Source: Virgibacillus phasianinus
Lineage (GTDB): Bacteria; Bacillota; Bacilli; Bacillales; Amphibacillaceae
DNA length: 64,000 nucleotides
Reading direction: 5' to 3'
NCBI RefSeq assembly: GCF_002216775.1
Contig: NZ_CP022315.1
Location: 186,001 to 250,000 of the forward strand
The notes beneath the pieces were generated by a model. It was not told the DNA's origin. It ran no database searches and was given only the letters and a program-made list of their open reading frames with translations. How positions within the stretch are numbered: position 1 is the first letter of the stretch; each line of letters begins with the position of its first letter. The translations under genes and the position numbers were made by a program. Below, piece after piece: positions 16,093 to 25,748 of the stretch.

Positions 16093-17748
16093 TCATCCCC
16101 ATCGGTTGATAGTATCCATACCTTTTAAAATTTTTGTGTGGGGCAGGATCGGTGCGCTACAAAGGACTTCAACGATTGTAGTTTGGTTGGACTGAAAAGC
16201 ACGATTAAAGGCCGGGACTAACCCTTCCGCTTTCTCAACCCGCTCACCTTCCGCTCCCATTGATTTTGCTAGTGCCACATAATCCGGATTCGGTATTTGA
16301 GATCCACCCCTGTTTAGTCCCTCAACAACCATACGACTTGTCTCCATAAAATAGGCGTTATTATTGATGATAATTAATGTTATTGGGAGCTTATAGGTAA
16401 CCGCTGTAATCAGGTCAATAATCGAATGGGCTACACCTCCATCGCCGGCGATGCACACCACCTGTCGCCCTGGAAATGTCAATTGGGCCGCGATGCCTGC
16501 TGGCAACCCAAAGCCAAGTGTACGCCATCTTCCTGAAACAAGTAACTCTTGTCCACGATATTGAAAAATTCGTTCCAGCCAAAGCGTATGATCACCTGTA
16601 TCTACTGCCATCACTGCATCAGGATTGATACACTTGCCCAGTTCCGCAAAAACATGGGCTGGGGGAATTTTTTCCGACACTTCTCCAATCTCAGACTGAA
16701 TCTGTTTATTCCAGCTGTCTTTTTCCTCCTGAATTTCTTTAACATAGGCTGGATTGCTTTTCGTATTAATCTGTTCCGTTAATGCAGGAATAACTTTTGC
16801 CAGATTGCCAACCAATGAATCTGTCACCTGCCTATTTAACCCAATGTTCCCTTGTTCGCTATCTATTTGAATAACCCGCACTGAACTAGGCACATAATCT
16901 TTTGGCCACCAAGTAGCTCCAAGGACCACACACAAGTCTGCCTTCTTGAGCAAATCTCTTGATATTTCCGTTCCAGCCTGACCAAAGCCACCAATAAAAA
17001 GTGGATGATCATTCGCGATAAAAGGTTTTGCAGGCATCGTAACCATGATGGGGACCTGCAATTTTTCCGCGAACCTAATTGCCTCTGTTTGTGCGTATTG
17101 GATCCCACGGCCAGCTAAGATGATTGGACGTTGTGCCTGATTGATGGCATTTGATACCCTTTTTATATCCATTGATTCTGGTTGTGGGTATGTCTTTGTA
17201 AGTGGAAGGGGATAAAAATTGCCGTTAACCGGCAAAGTCCAAATGTCTGTAGGTACAGACAGATGGGCCACGCCACCTTTGCTAAGTGCAGTCTTCATTG
17301 CAATATTTAATAATTCCGGGAAAGAGTGGCTATCTGTGACCAAAGAGGAATATTCCGCAAGCGGAGCGATTAACTGTTGCTGATTAATATCCTGAACATC
17401 CCCTGTTCCGATTTTTGTTCGTTCTACTTGGCCAGTGATGACTAAAACTGAGGCCCTATCCCGCCATGCATCAGCCAATCCATTAAGCAATACAGTAATA
17501 CCAGGGCCGGATGTCGCGGTGCATACCGCCATTTTTCCTGTCAATTTTGCCTCAGCACTAGCCATTAATGCTGCATTCATTTCATGTCTGCATGCAATAT
17601 ACTGAATATCTTCCTGATTACCTAATTCGTCCAACAAAAACAGAATCCCATCACCAATAACACCGTAAATTCTCTTCACATCCCATTGTTTTAGTTGTTG
17701 AATAAGGTGCTGTGCAACATTTCTGTTATCTACTGTTTTATGTGGCAT
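16093..17748 (-). CDS. Thiamine-diphosphate-dependent enzyme, pyruvate oxidase-like (YdaP-like)
   Basis: A 551-residue member of the acetolactate synthase/pyruvate oxidase family. The N-terminal pyrimidine domain has the catalytic-glutamate motif ACRHEMNAALMASA, a middle domain has ILAGRGIQYA, and the C-terminal pyrophosphate domain has the ThDP motif from GDGGVAH to IIINNNAYF. The closest well-known relative is B. subtilis YdaP, a putative pyruvate oxidase induced by stress. A decarboxylase or acetolactate synthase role cannot be excluded. GGAGGG lies about 10 bases before the ATG. Confidence 0.85.
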   Translation of the reverse strand: MPHKTVDNRNVAQHLIQQLKQWDVKRIYGVIGDGILFLLDELGNQEDIQYIACRHEMNAALMASAEAKLTGKMAVCTATSGPGITVLLNGLADAWRDRASVLVITGQVERTKIGTGDVQDINQQQLIAPLAEYSSLVTDSHSFPELLNIAMKTALSKGGVAHLSVPTDIWTLPVNGNFYPLPLTKTYPQPESMDIKRVSNAINQAQRPIILAGRGIQYAQTEAIRFAEKLQVPIMVTMPAKPFIANDHPLFIGGFGQAGTEISRDLLKKADLCVVLGATWWPKDYVPSSVRVIQIDSEQGNIGLNRQVTDSLVGNLAKVIPALTEQINTKSNPAYVKEIQEEKDSWNKQIQSEIGEVSEKIPPAHVFAELGKCINPDAVMAVDTGDHTLWLERIFQYRGQELLVSGRWRTLGFGLPAGIAAQLTFPGRQVVCIAGDGGVAHSIIDLITAVTYKLPITLIIINNNAYFMETSRMVVEGLNRGGSQIPNPDYVALAKSMGAEGERVEKAEGLVPAFNRAFQSNQTTIVEVLCSAPILPHTKILKGMDTINRWG

Positions 17749-17894
17749 GCTTATTATTCCCTCCGATGTTTATTTTCACCTTTATTATGTCGGAGGTCCA
17801 AGCTTCTATACACGGCCTACCTGCCTCGAGGAAATATCTGTATTAAATAAATTGCAAGTGTGGATAACTTTTGTACTAAGGCCAGTCTTTCCGG

Positions 17895-18509
17895 TTATAC
17901 CGACAAACTTGGAGCGGGGCAAGACATGGATAATAAACTGGAAAAATTGCGGAATAGTACAGTGAACATAAGAAAGGGGGCATAGGGAGCCCCTAATTGG
18001 TCACAAGGGCTTGACACACCCTGACCTCTACCGTTTGTTATATTGACACGACTATTTTTTATACTTAGGTCGTGGCGGGTGCCATCGTTAACATTTCCCG
18101 TTATCAATACATTCATCGCATCTCTTGTTTTCGTGGCGAAGGACAAGGGGTTGTCAATTGATTCAAAGTGCATGTACATGAGGCGTGGTTTATCGAAAAG
18201 CCAATGATTATGGACAGCTGTGACAATAATCCCGTGATCCTGGAGCTTTCTCATAAATGGGTTAATTTCCTCTTGTAAAATCACTGTCTCCCCCAGGCAT
18301 AAGGCCTTTCCCTCTCTATCTATGTGTTCAAAAGAAAATACTTGGGGTAGAAACATAGCCGACTCCGCCTTCCGTCCCAATACCTTCGGGTGGATATTCG
18401 TTCGTGAACGGGTGGCCAAACAAACGTCGTTAACAACCTGAGGAATACAGCCAAGAATCCTCGCAAATTCTTTACAAAGCGGAGACGGGCCCGTAACCAT
18501 ATTTCCCAT
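17895..18509 (-). CDS. DUF1259 domain protein
   Basis: A 204-residue protein. Residues about 10-135 match DUF1259 (LpqO-like): LGCIPQVVNDVCLATRSR, ILQEEINPFMRKLQDHGIIV and VTAVHNHWLFDKPRLMYMHF. Function is unknown. The start is ATG at 18509, 8 bases after AGGAG. After about residue 145 the sequence loses resemblance to the domain and becomes Ser/Phe-rich and unlike a normal C-terminus, so the native end may have been lost by a frameshift or stop-codon change. Confidence 0.65.
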   Translation of the reverse strand: MGNMVTGPSPLCKEFARILGCIPQVVNDVCLATRSRTNIHPKVLGRKAESAMFLPQVFSFEHIDREGKALCLGETVILQEEINPFMRKLQDHGIIVTAVHNHWLFDKPRLMYMHFESIDNPLSFATKTRDAMNVLITGNVNDGTRHDLSIKNSRVNITNGRGQGVSSPCDQLGAPYAPFLMFTVLFRNFSSLLSMSCPAPSLSV

Positions 18510-19049
18510 AAAATTCACTCCTTTTATGTTTTAGTGAGTGGCATATTTACTATATGTTGGGCATTTGAAAAGGTTAATATTAACCCAAATAGGCAAGTAA
18601 TCAACAAGGAGTTGCGATTTTTTGGTACAACAAATCCTATCAGGGGGTCATGAAATTAAATATTTTTATTTTCCAATTAAAAAAGTCCTCTAAACACAAG
18701 ACAGATTAAGAGAAAATATGATCAGCGTCCAAATAGCCCATTAGCTGAATAAAATCCAGCTTAGCAATAAAGGGGGGATTCCTGTTAAGAATATGCATCA
18801 AGATGTCAAATCCTTTTATCAAATTAAAAAAATAAATTTGCAAAAAAAATCCATTTTGAAATCTTTTTCAAAATGGATTATCTTATTTACAGTTATTTAC
18901 AAGTTTATGGATTTTCCAATTGACCAAAATTTTATTCTAAAATTATATTAGTAATTAAAGTTTAGTTTCTATATTTCGGGATCCTTTACCTAGTTTTTTA
19001 TACCATAAATTATATTTCCAGATACCCAAACCTCATAATCAGTTACTTT
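18510..19049. other. 540-bp AT-rich intergenic region
   Basis: No convincing gene. It holds the upstream region of the DUF1259 gene and a perfect 13-bp hairpin at 18849-18878 (ATCCATTTTGAAA/TTTCAAAATGGAT). A 51-codon frame at 18793-18948 lies over that hairpin but lacks a well-placed ribosome-binding site. Confidence 0.5.
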
Positions 19050-19820
19050 TTACTCTCCAATGAAGGTTGGCTGGCGTTTTTCCAGGAAGGCACTTACTCC
19101 TTCTTTGTGATCTTTTGTTTGTCTTAATTCCCATTGTGTTTTCTTTTCTTCTGACAAATAATGCTGCAGGGTAGCTTTCATCTCATTGTGATACATAAGC
19201 TTCGTTTTTACCATGGAGGTTAACGGCATTAATAGCAATTTTTTCGCCAATTCATCAGTGTAATTAACAATTGGTTCTTCACTGACTTGATCCACAAGAT
19301 TCATTGAGTAAGCAGTTGCTCCATCTACCTGTTCCATACTCCAAGTAAATTGTTTTGCACCATGGACCCCCAGTCTCTCTTTCAGCCAAAAATGCCCACC
19401 ACCATCAGGAGCTAGTCCGACGCCAAGAAAAAGCATGCCTAGTTTGGCATCATTTCTGGCAACAACATAATCAGCCGTTAGTGCCAAACTAAGTCCGAGG
19501 CCTGCAGCAGGTCCTTTAATAGCCGAAATAACGATTTTCGGCAACATATATAACCTTGTTACAACTTCTGAAATAGTATCCATAACTTCATCATAGAAAT
19601 CACGATTATTAAAATCCTTCATCATACTGATGTCACCACCAGCACTAAACGCCTTTCCTTTGCCGCCAATAATTACGATACGATCGTCACTTTTTTCAAC
19701 TTTTTTAATAACCTCCAGTAACTCGAGAAGCATTTCTTTATCTAATGCGTTGTACCGCTCCGGCCGATTTAAATAAACATATCCGATTTGATCAACACTT
19801 TCGTATAAAACCGTTTCCAT
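19050..19820 (-). CDS. yhaR: Enoyl-CoA hydratase/isomerase family protein YhaR
   Basis: A 256-residue crotonase-fold protein, the length of B. subtilis YhaR. It has the NRPERYNALD motif, the oxyanion-hole stretch GKAFSAGGDISMM and the second one KGPAAGLGLSLAL. Substrate is unknown; crotonases act on acyl-CoA thioesters. ATG at 19820 is chosen because AGGAG lies about 10 bases upstream; the frame to 19895 adds a segment without similarity. Downstream of yheA on the same strand but separated by a terminator. Confidence 0.85.
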   Translation of the reverse strand: METVLYESVDQIGYVYLNRPERYNALDKEMLLELLEVIKKVEKSDDRIVIIGGKGKAFSAGGDISMMKDFNNRDFYDEVMDTISEVVTRLYMLPKIVISAIKGPAAGLGLSLALTADYVVARNDAKLGMLFLGVGLAPDGGGHFWLKERLGVHGAKQFTWSMEQVDGATAYSMNLVDQVSEEPIVNYTDELAKKLLLMPLTSMVKTKLMYHNEMKATLQHYLSEEKKTQWELRQTKDHKEGVSAFLEKRQPTFIGE

Positions 19821-19894
19821 ATTACGCACACTCCTAGTTAAAATTCTGCTTAATTCTATAAATTCTCCATTTAATTGCAAAAATCCTGCATTCA

Positions 19895-19933
19895 CAAAAA
19901 AACAACCCGCAGCTAAATAACTGCGGGTTGTTC
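19895..19933 (-). terminator. yheA terminator
   Basis: AACAACCCGCAG and CTGCGGGTTGTT pair perfectly around CTAAATAA, followed by a T-run on the minus strand. Confidence 0.88.
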
Positions 19934-19939
19934 ATTATA

Positions 19940-20305
19940 TTATTCAGCTGTTTCTTCTGATTCAGGTTTTCCGTACAATTCTTCAAGTGGTTTGGTAATA
20001 ATACGACTTACATCATTAATTACCATATTCAAGCGTTGTTCCTGTTCCATTAATTTGGAGATATCTTCATGCTGTTGAACTAATTCAACAACTTGTCGGG
20101 CTTTCTCAACTTCTTCTTCAGTTATCTCCTGTCCCTGCATTTGTTTTTCCTGCAAGGCCATTTGTGTATCGCGGAAGTTTTCGAACATTTGTTTTGCAGA
20201 CTCATCGTTCATTACTGCATCATATGCGCCTTTTAAGCTTTTAAATTCTTCACTTTCACGAATTGCTTTTTCTAAATCATATGCACTGTCATAAATATTA
20301 GGCAA
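19940..20305 (-). CDS. yheA: YlbF/YmcA-family protein YheA
   Basis: A 121-residue, almost entirely helical protein of the YlbF/YmcA/YheA family (PF06133). Its relatives YlbF, YmcA and YaaT form a complex that influences RNase Y and sporulation or competence; YheA itself has no assigned role. The start is TTG at 20305, supported by GGAGG 7 bases upstream, and no ATG is nearby. Monocistronic, with its own terminator. Confidence 0.88.
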   Translation of the reverse strand: MPNIYDSAYDLEKAIRESEEFKSLKGAYDAVMNDESAKQMFENFRDTQMALQEKQMQGQEITEEEVEKARQVVELVQQHEDISKLMEQEQRLNMVINDVSRIITKPLEELYGKPESEETAE

Positions 20306-20498
20306 TGTATGTCCTCCTTCAAATCATTCTAAAGTAACTATAACAAACAAGAACAATCATGTATACCATTTCGAATAATCGTCTCTTCTTGTTATACTTT
20401 AAAGAAAGCATAAAATTATCAGATATATCTTTTAGCGAAAGTCGTGAATACCAAGCTTTTCTAATAATAGACAAAAAATTTATAAAAGAGGCTCTGTC

Positions 20499-21377
20499 AT
20501 GATAAACCAATTAAGAAAGATTTTTCCATCAATAACCATTTATGGTTCTCATTTTGTTCCATCCCCAGTCGAATACAAGTGGTACATAACCGAAAATGAC
20601 GAGATTATAGGTATAGACGCAAACGAAATTACCAGTAAGGATGAAGCATTGTTGCAAGCTTTTTTGTCGCCATATACTTTTACAGGCACCCCATTAACCA
20701 AACAGGAACAGTATTGGCAGAACATTATTCACGGAAAACAACCGATTGTGGAGAAAGACTGCTTAAACCCGTTTCGTTTTATTCATTTCTCCCTTCAGCA
20801 AAATAAAATAGATCCAGGCTTATTTAAGGAAGCGCTTCAAAGTATCTTCTCTAAACCACTGCCAATTTTGTGGATAACGAATGATCAGGGTGTGATAATT
20901 GAAGAACAAGCAGAGATAGGTGAGGAACCAATTGTTTATAATGAGATTATTAACATTTTAATGAGTGATTTATATGTTAAAATCCGTTTTTTTGTTGGTC
21001 CATTTATGAACAACCCGGAAAGAGCCAGACAGTTTTATCCAAGACTTACGGAGGGTGCAGCAACCGCATTTAACTATACAAGCAAACAGGTAATCTCCTT
21101 TGAGGAATCTATTCTCTGTTTATTCGCAGATCAGGTAAATACTTCATTCCGTAAAGAAACCAAACAGTTATTACTGCATGAGGTTCTGAACGATTCAGAA
21201 TTAATCCATACAATCAATACTTTTTTTGGCTGCAATTTAAATATAACAGTCACAGCCAAGGAACTATTTCTGCACCGCAATAGTTTACAATACCGAATTG
21301 ATAAGTTTATTGAAAAGACCGGAATCGATATTCGCCAGTTTCACCAGGCCGCAATGGTTTACTTTTTGTTACTGTAG
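20499..21377 (+). CDS. PucR/CdaR-like transcriptional regulator
   Basis: A 292-residue protein whose last 60 residues form a PucR-type helix-turn-helix (TAKELFLHRNSLQYRIDKFI). The N-terminal 230 residues are not a recognised sensor domain. Such regulators respond to small metabolites. It stands directly upstream of the MsmX-type ATPase gene on the same strand, but a very strong hairpin separates them. AGAGG lies 7 bases before the ATG. Confidence 0.75.
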   Translation: MINQLRKIFPSITIYGSHFVPSPVEYKWYITENDEIIGIDANEITSKDEALLQAFLSPYTFTGTPLTKQEQYWQNIIHGKQPIVEKDCLNPFRFIHFSLQQNKIDPGLFKEALQSIFSKPLPILWITNDQGVIIEEQAEIGEEPIVYNEIINILMSDLYVKIRFFVGPFMNNPERARQFYPRLTEGAATAFNYTSKQVISFEESILCLFADQVNTSFRKETKQLLLHEVLNDSELIHTINTFFGCNLNITVTAKELFLHRNSLQYRIDKFIEKTGIDIRQFHQAAMVYFLLL

Positions 21378-21385
21378 AATTTAGC

Positions 21386-21424
21386 AAACATGCACAAAGA
21401 ATTTAGAATTCTTTGTGCATGTTT
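21386..21424 (+). terminator. Perfect 18-bp hairpin after the PucR-like gene
   Basis: AAACATGCACAAAGAATT and its exact complement flank a 3-base loop, with a T-run at the 3' end. Confidence 0.88.
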
Positions 21425-21490
21425 TACGTATACAGAAAGACAAGTTTTTTAATAAACTAAAAATAACAATAAATGTTGGGGGTAGAAAAC

Positions 21491-22588
21491 ATGGCAGAAT
21501 TGCGTTTGGATCATATTCAAAAATCCTATGATAAAAAGGTAATAGCAGTAGATGATTTTAACTTACATATTCAGGACAAAGAATTTATTGTATTCGTTGG
21601 CCCTTCTGGCTGTGGTAAATCAACCACACTCCGCATGATAGCTGGATTAGAGGAAATAACGAATGGGGATTTACTGATTGATGACAAGAAAATGAATGAT
21701 GTCGCACCAAAAGACCGCGATATCGCAATGGTATTCCAAAACTATGCATTATATCCGCATATGAATGTATACGACAATATGGCATTTGGATTAAAACTTC
21801 GTAAATTTAAAAAAGATGAAATTGAAAAACGTGTACAAAACGCTGCCAAGATATTAGGACTTGAATCTTACTTAGATCGTAAGCCAAAGGCATTATCAGG
21901 TGGTCAGCGTCAGCGTGTTGCTCTTGGACGTGCCATAGTGCGTGATGCGAAAGTATTCCTTATGGATGAACCGTTATCAAACCTTGATGCAAAGTTACGT
22001 GTGCAAATGCGGGCGGAAATTCAAAAACTGCATAAACGTTTGCAAACAACCACTATCTACGTAACCCATGACCAAACGGAAGCCATGACAATGGCAACAC
22101 GGCTTGTTGTTATGAAGGATGGGATTATTCAGCAAGTAGGTGCTCCAAAAGAGGTATATGACAAACCTGAAAATATCTTTGTTGGCGGTTTTATTGGTTC
22201 ACCATCCATGAACTTCTTAAATGGGACCTTAACAGATAGTCATTTTGTTATGGATGAGGTGAAAATAAAAGTACCAGAAGGAAAAATGAAAACACTTCGT
22301 GAACAAGGTTTTGTGGATAAGGAAATTATTCTTGGAATTCGTCCAGAGGATATTCATGATGAACCGTTATTTATTGAATCTACACCAGAGACTAAAATAA
22401 CGGCCACAATCGAGGTAGCAGAATTAATGGGTGCGGAAACTTATCTTTATTCAAAAGTTCATGAACAGGATTTCATTGCTCGAATTGATTCCCGTTCAGA
22501 TATTAATGGTGGCGAGCGTTTGGATCTTGCGTTTGATATGAATAAAGCACATTTTTTTAATCCGGAAAACGAATTACGGATTAAATAA
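21491..22588 (+). CDS. msmX: Sugar ABC transporter ATP-binding protein (MsmX/UgpC type)
   Basis: A 365-residue ATPase of the MalK/UgpC/MsmX group: Walker [11 protein letters not shown]-loop [11 protein letters not shown], signature [14 protein letters not shown], Walker [13 protein letters not shown] and H-loop [13 protein letters not shown], then a C-terminal TOBE regulatory domain (about 240-365). No permease or binding-protein gene is beside it. In B. subtilis MsmX is a shared ATPase energising several carbohydrate importers, and an orphan gene here fits that role. ATG at 21491 follows GGGGGTAG. Confidence 0.88.
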   Translation: MAELRLDHIQKSYDKKVIAVDDFNLHIQDKEFIVFVGPSGCGKSTTLRMIAGLEEITNGDLLIDDKKMNDVAPKDRDIAMVFQNYALYPHMNVYDNMAFGLKLRKFKKDEIEKRVQNAAKILGLESYLDRKPKALSGGQRQRVALGRAIVRDAKVFLMDEPLSNLDAKLRVQMRAEIQKLHKRLQTTTIYVTHDQTEAMTMATRLVVMKDGIIQQVGAPKEVYDKPENIFVGGFIGSPSMNFLNGTLTDSHFVMDEVKIKVPEGKMKTLREQGFVDKEIILGIRPEDIHDEPLFIESTPETKITATIEVAELMGAETYLYSKVHEQDFIARIDSRSDINGGERLDLAFDMNKAHFFNPENELRIK

Positions 22589-22626
22589 TTGTTAGAAATT
22601 TCGATGTTCTCAAAGTGGAAATAAAA

Positions 22627-22650
22627 GGGATCGTCATTTAAGACGATCCC
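22627..22650 (+). terminator. Terminator of the msmX-like gene
   Basis: GGGATCGTC and GACGATCCC pair around a short loop, followed by TCTTTCT. Confidence 0.75.
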
Positions 22651-22706
22651 TCTTTCTCATCTGGTTTTGGCTGGAGGGTTACCCCAGCGGAAGGCCATGG
22701 TATTTA

Positions 22707-22907
22707 TTATTGTTGTCCACCGCTAAGTTGTTGCTGAGCAGTTTGAACTAGACGCTTAGTGATTTCACCACCAACAGAACCGTTAGCACGTGAAGCAGTG
22801 TCTGCACCTAAATTAACGCCAAATTCTTGAGCAATTTCATACTTCATTTGATCAAGAGCTTGTTGTACGCCAGGTACTACTAATTGATTTGAATTGTTAC
22901 TAGCCAT
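22707..22907 (-). CDS. Alpha/beta-type small acid-soluble spore protein
   Basis: A 66-residue SASP with the family signature [20 protein letters not shown] and the second conserved block [15 protein letters not shown]. These proteins coat spore DNA and protect it from UV and heat; the germination protease GPR cleaves within the [10 protein letters not shown] region. AGGAGG lies directly upstream of the ATG. A loosely matching sigma-G type promoter (TGATAAG at 22951-22957, CAATATAA at 22925-22932, minus strand) is present. Confidence 0.95.
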   Translation of the reverse strand: MASNNSNQLVVPGVQQALDQMKYEIAQEFGVNLGADTASRANGSVGGEITKRLVQTAQQQLSGGQQ

Positions 22908-22996
22908 GTTATCACCTCCTGTAATTATATTGTTTGCAAACGTTAGAAACTTATCACTGATAATTGTTGGAAATTGTGGTAACTAATAATGGAAAT

Positions 22997-23033
22997 AAAA
23001 AGCCCATTACTTTGCATAGTAATGGGCTTTTTT
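22997..23033 (-). terminator. fumC terminator
   Basis: AAAAGCCCATTAC and GTAATGGGCTTTT form a perfect stem with T-runs on both strands. Confidence 0.85.
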
Positions 23034-23065
23034 AGGCATTTCTTTTATATTTTAAAAACATTTCT

Positions 23066-24451
23066 TTATTTTGGGTGTGTCATTTCCTTTGGATTCACAT
23101 ATTCTTCAAATTCTTCTTCTGTTAAAAGACCTAATTTAACGGCGGTTTCTTTTAAAGTTGCATTATCAGCAAATGCTGTTTTAGCAATTTTAGCTGCATT
23201 TTCATATCCAATATGCGGGTTCAATGCAGTTACCAGCATTAATGAATCCTTCAGATATTTTTCTATTTGTTCATGGTTCGGTTCAATTCCTTGCACACAA
23301 CGCTCATCAAAGGAAAGCATGCTATCTGCTAATAGTTGACATGATTGAAGGAAATTGTAAGCAATTACCGGTTTGAATACATTCAGTTCAAAGTTGCCTT
23401 GACTTGCTGCAAATCCAATCGTTGCGTCATTTCCCATCACCTGTGCTGCAACCATTGTAACAGCTTCACATTGGGTAGGGTTTACTTTCCCTGGCATAAT
23501 TGAACTACCGGGTTCGTTTGCCGGTATGACAAGTTCCCCAATCCCGCAGCGTGGACCGCTTGCTAACCAACGGACGTCATTTGCAACCTTCATTAAATCT
23601 GCCGCAAGTCCCTTTAACGCACCATGCGCATAAACTGTTTCATCATGACTTGTAAGGGAATGAAATTTATTCGGTGCTGAAATGAAACTGTTATTTGTAT
23701 AATCATTTATTGCTGCACAAACTTTTTCCGAAAAGTCAGGATGGGTGTTCAATCCCGTTCCAACTGCTGTACCACCAATCGCCAATTCTTTCAAATGGTG
23801 AAGACTTTCACTAATCATGGTTTCAGACTTTTCAAGCATGCGGTGCCATCCACTTATCTCTTGCCCAAGTGTTAATGGTGTTGCATCCTGTAGATGTGTA
23901 CGTCCAATTTTAACAATATCTTCAAATGCATCCATTTTAACTTTTAATGAATCCTTTAACTTACGGACTGCTGGCAAGACATCATTTTCAAGTTTTAATA
24001 CTGATGCGATGTGCATGCTGGTCGGGAACGTATCATTCGAACTTTGAGATTTATTTACATCATCATTCGGATGTAATCTCAAATCACTTCCCTCTTCTGT
24101 TAACCATTCATTTCCAACATAGGCAATTACTTCGTTCACATTCATATTGGATTGAGTTCCACTGCCTGTTTGCCAAACAACTAATGGAAAATGATCGGTG
24201 ATTTTGTCTTCGATAATTTGATCCGCTGCATAAGCAATAGCCTCAAATTTCTTTTTCTCCATTAATCCAAGATCAGTATTCGCCTTAGCAGCGCTTTTCT
24301 TTAAAATTGCAAAGGCTTTAATTAATTCCTGTGGCATTTTTTCATTACCAATTGGAAAGTTTAATTTACTGCGCTGAGTTTGCGCTCCCCAGAATTTATC
24401 TGCAGGTACTTGCACTTCACCAAGTGTGTCTTTTTCTATACGATAGTCCAT
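23066..24451 (-). CDS. fumC: Class II fumarate hydratase
   Basis: A 461-residue fumarase (CitG/FumC), interconverting fumarate and malate in the TCA cycle. It carries the superfamily signature [27 protein letters not shown] with the active-site histidine, and [11 protein letters not shown] at 24451 follows AGGAGGCAAC; the longer frame to 24511 is not needed. It is monocistronic with its own terminator. Confidence 0.96.
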   Translation of the reverse strand: MDYRIEKDTLGEVQVPADKFWGAQTQRSKLNFPIGNEKMPQELIKAFAILKKSAAKANTDLGLMEKKKFEAIAYAADQIIEDKITDHFPLVVWQTGSGTQSNMNVNEVIAYVGNEWLTEEGSDLRLHPNDDVNKSQSSNDTFPTSMHIASVLKLENDVLPAVRKLKDSLKVKMDAFEDIVKIGRTHLQDATPLTLGQEISGWHRMLEKSETMISESLHHLKELAIGGTAVGTGLNTHPDFSEKVCAAINDYTNNSFISAPNKFHSLTSHDETVYAHGALKGLAADLMKVANDVRWLASGPRCGIGELVIPANEPGSSIMPGKVNPTQCEAVTMVAAQVMGNDATIGFAASQGNFELNVFKPVIAYNFLQSCQLLADSMLSFDERCVQGIEPNHEQIEKYLKDSLMLVTALNPHIGYENAAKIAKTAFADNATLKETAVKLGLLTEEEFEEYVNPKEMTHPK

Positions 24452-24733
24452 TTTGTTGCCTCCTATGTAAATGGTTACTTTTAATCCATCTTCTATTGTA
24501 ACAAATTTCATCTAAAATTAGAAAACAACATACTTAGCAAAAAATGTTACAGAAATAGTACACATCCTGCGTTAAGCCAATTTCACAATCATTTTCCCTT
24601 CATGTTGTTCGCAACTTCTTTTATAATAAGTAAATAGCATATTTCCCAAAGTTTCGCTGCTAAGAATAAAATAATGAAAACTTTTGGAATTATGATTAAT
24701 GCTTGCGTTGCAGGATGTGGGGAGGATTTCATT

Positions 24734-25648
24734 ATGCCGAATATATGGACCCATATGTTTTTTTGCGAAGATGTTGTGGATACAATCAATAATCCTACAC
24801 CTTTCTTTCAGCATGAAACATATATGAAGTTAGGCGCACAAGGGCCTGATCCATTTTTTTATTATAAATTTTGGCCATGGAATAAGGATGAATCAGTAAG
24901 TAATATTGGTATGGCATTGCATACAAAGAAATGTGGTGCATTTTTGATTGATTTAATCCAGGCTGCAGCAAAAATGGAATCACATGTTAAGGCATATGTA
25001 TTCGGATTTGTAACACATCATATTTTGGATCGAAATGCACATCCATATATCCATTACAGAGCAGGCTATGAAGGTAATAAACATCAGGAGCTTGAAGTAA
25101 TAATTGATACGGTCATAATGGAAAAGTTTCATAATATGAAAACATGGAGAGCACACGTATATAAAGAGATAGATGTTGGGTATTCATTAGACAAAGATAT
25201 TATCACTTTGCTGCATACGAGGATTGAAAAACATTTTCCTGAAGTAGTAAAAGAATCTGACACCTACATTCAAAAGTCCTATCGTGACATGAAGCTAGCC
25301 TTACGATTGTTATCTGACCCTTATGGCTGGAAAAATGTTGTATTTAAATCGCTTATTTCTTCCTTTTCCCATCAGCCGATAAAGACCAATATTGATTATT
25401 TAAATGAAGATGAAACAACCTGGCACCACCCCGCTACCAATGAAGTTTCATCTAAAAGCTTTTTGGAACTTTATGAAACGGGCCGTGCTGAAGGAATTGA
25501 AATTATGGGAGAAGTATTAAGCTACTGGGACAATCCCACAAAAGAAAAGAAATTATCTTTAACTCAATTAATCGGAAATATTTCTTATGACACAGGAAAG
25601 CCATTGGAACTTGGGCTTATAAATAAATATAGTGATCCTATTGTATAA
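24734..25648 (+). CDS. Zinc-dependent phospholipase C family protein
   Basis: A 304-residue cytoplasmic protein matching the zinc-dependent phospholipase C fold: WTHMFFCEDV at the N-terminus, GAQGPDPFFYY, and HHILDRNAHPYIHYRAG with H-x(3)-D-type metal ligands. It has no signal peptide, unlike secreted phospholipase C, so its true substrate is uncertain. ATG at 24734 follows GGGGAGG; the frame from 24674 has no such site. Convergent with the MFS gene across the shared terminator at 25652-25713. Confidence 0.75.
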   Translation: MPNIWTHMFFCEDVVDTINNPTPFFQHETYMKLGAQGPDPFFYYKFWPWNKDESVSNIGMALHTKKCGAFLIDLIQAAAKMESHVKAYVFGFVTHHILDRNAHPYIHYRAGYEGNKHQELEVIIDTVIMEKFHNMKTWRAHVYKEIDVGYSLDKDIITLLHTRIEKHFPEVVKESDTYIQKSYRDMKLALRLLSDPYGWKNVVFKSLISSFSHQPIKTNIDYLNEDETTWHHPATNEVSSKSFLELYETGRAEGIEIMGEVLSYWDNPTKEKKLSLTQLIGNISYDTGKPLELGLINKYSDPIV

Positions 25649-25651
25649 AAT

Positions 25652-25713
25652 AAAAATATCCGAACTAATTCAAATTCTAATTAAAGAATTTGGAATCATA
25701 GTTCGGATTTTCT
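25652..25713. terminator. Bidirectional terminator, repeated hairpin (family C copy 2)
   Basis: AAAAATATCCGAACTA and AGTTCGGATTTT form the outer stem. The inner TTCTAATTAAAGAATTTG and ends are nearly identical to 11118-11178. It lies between two convergent genes. Confidence 0.7.
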
Positions 25714-25748
25714 CTCCGGCTAAAACTTTTTTGCCTTAGTATGTTTTT

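Noticed and set aside
18793-18948. 51-codon plus-strand ORF
   Set aside because: Lys/Ile/Phe-rich, overlaps a perfect hairpin, and the nearest purine-rich stretch is too far from its ATG.
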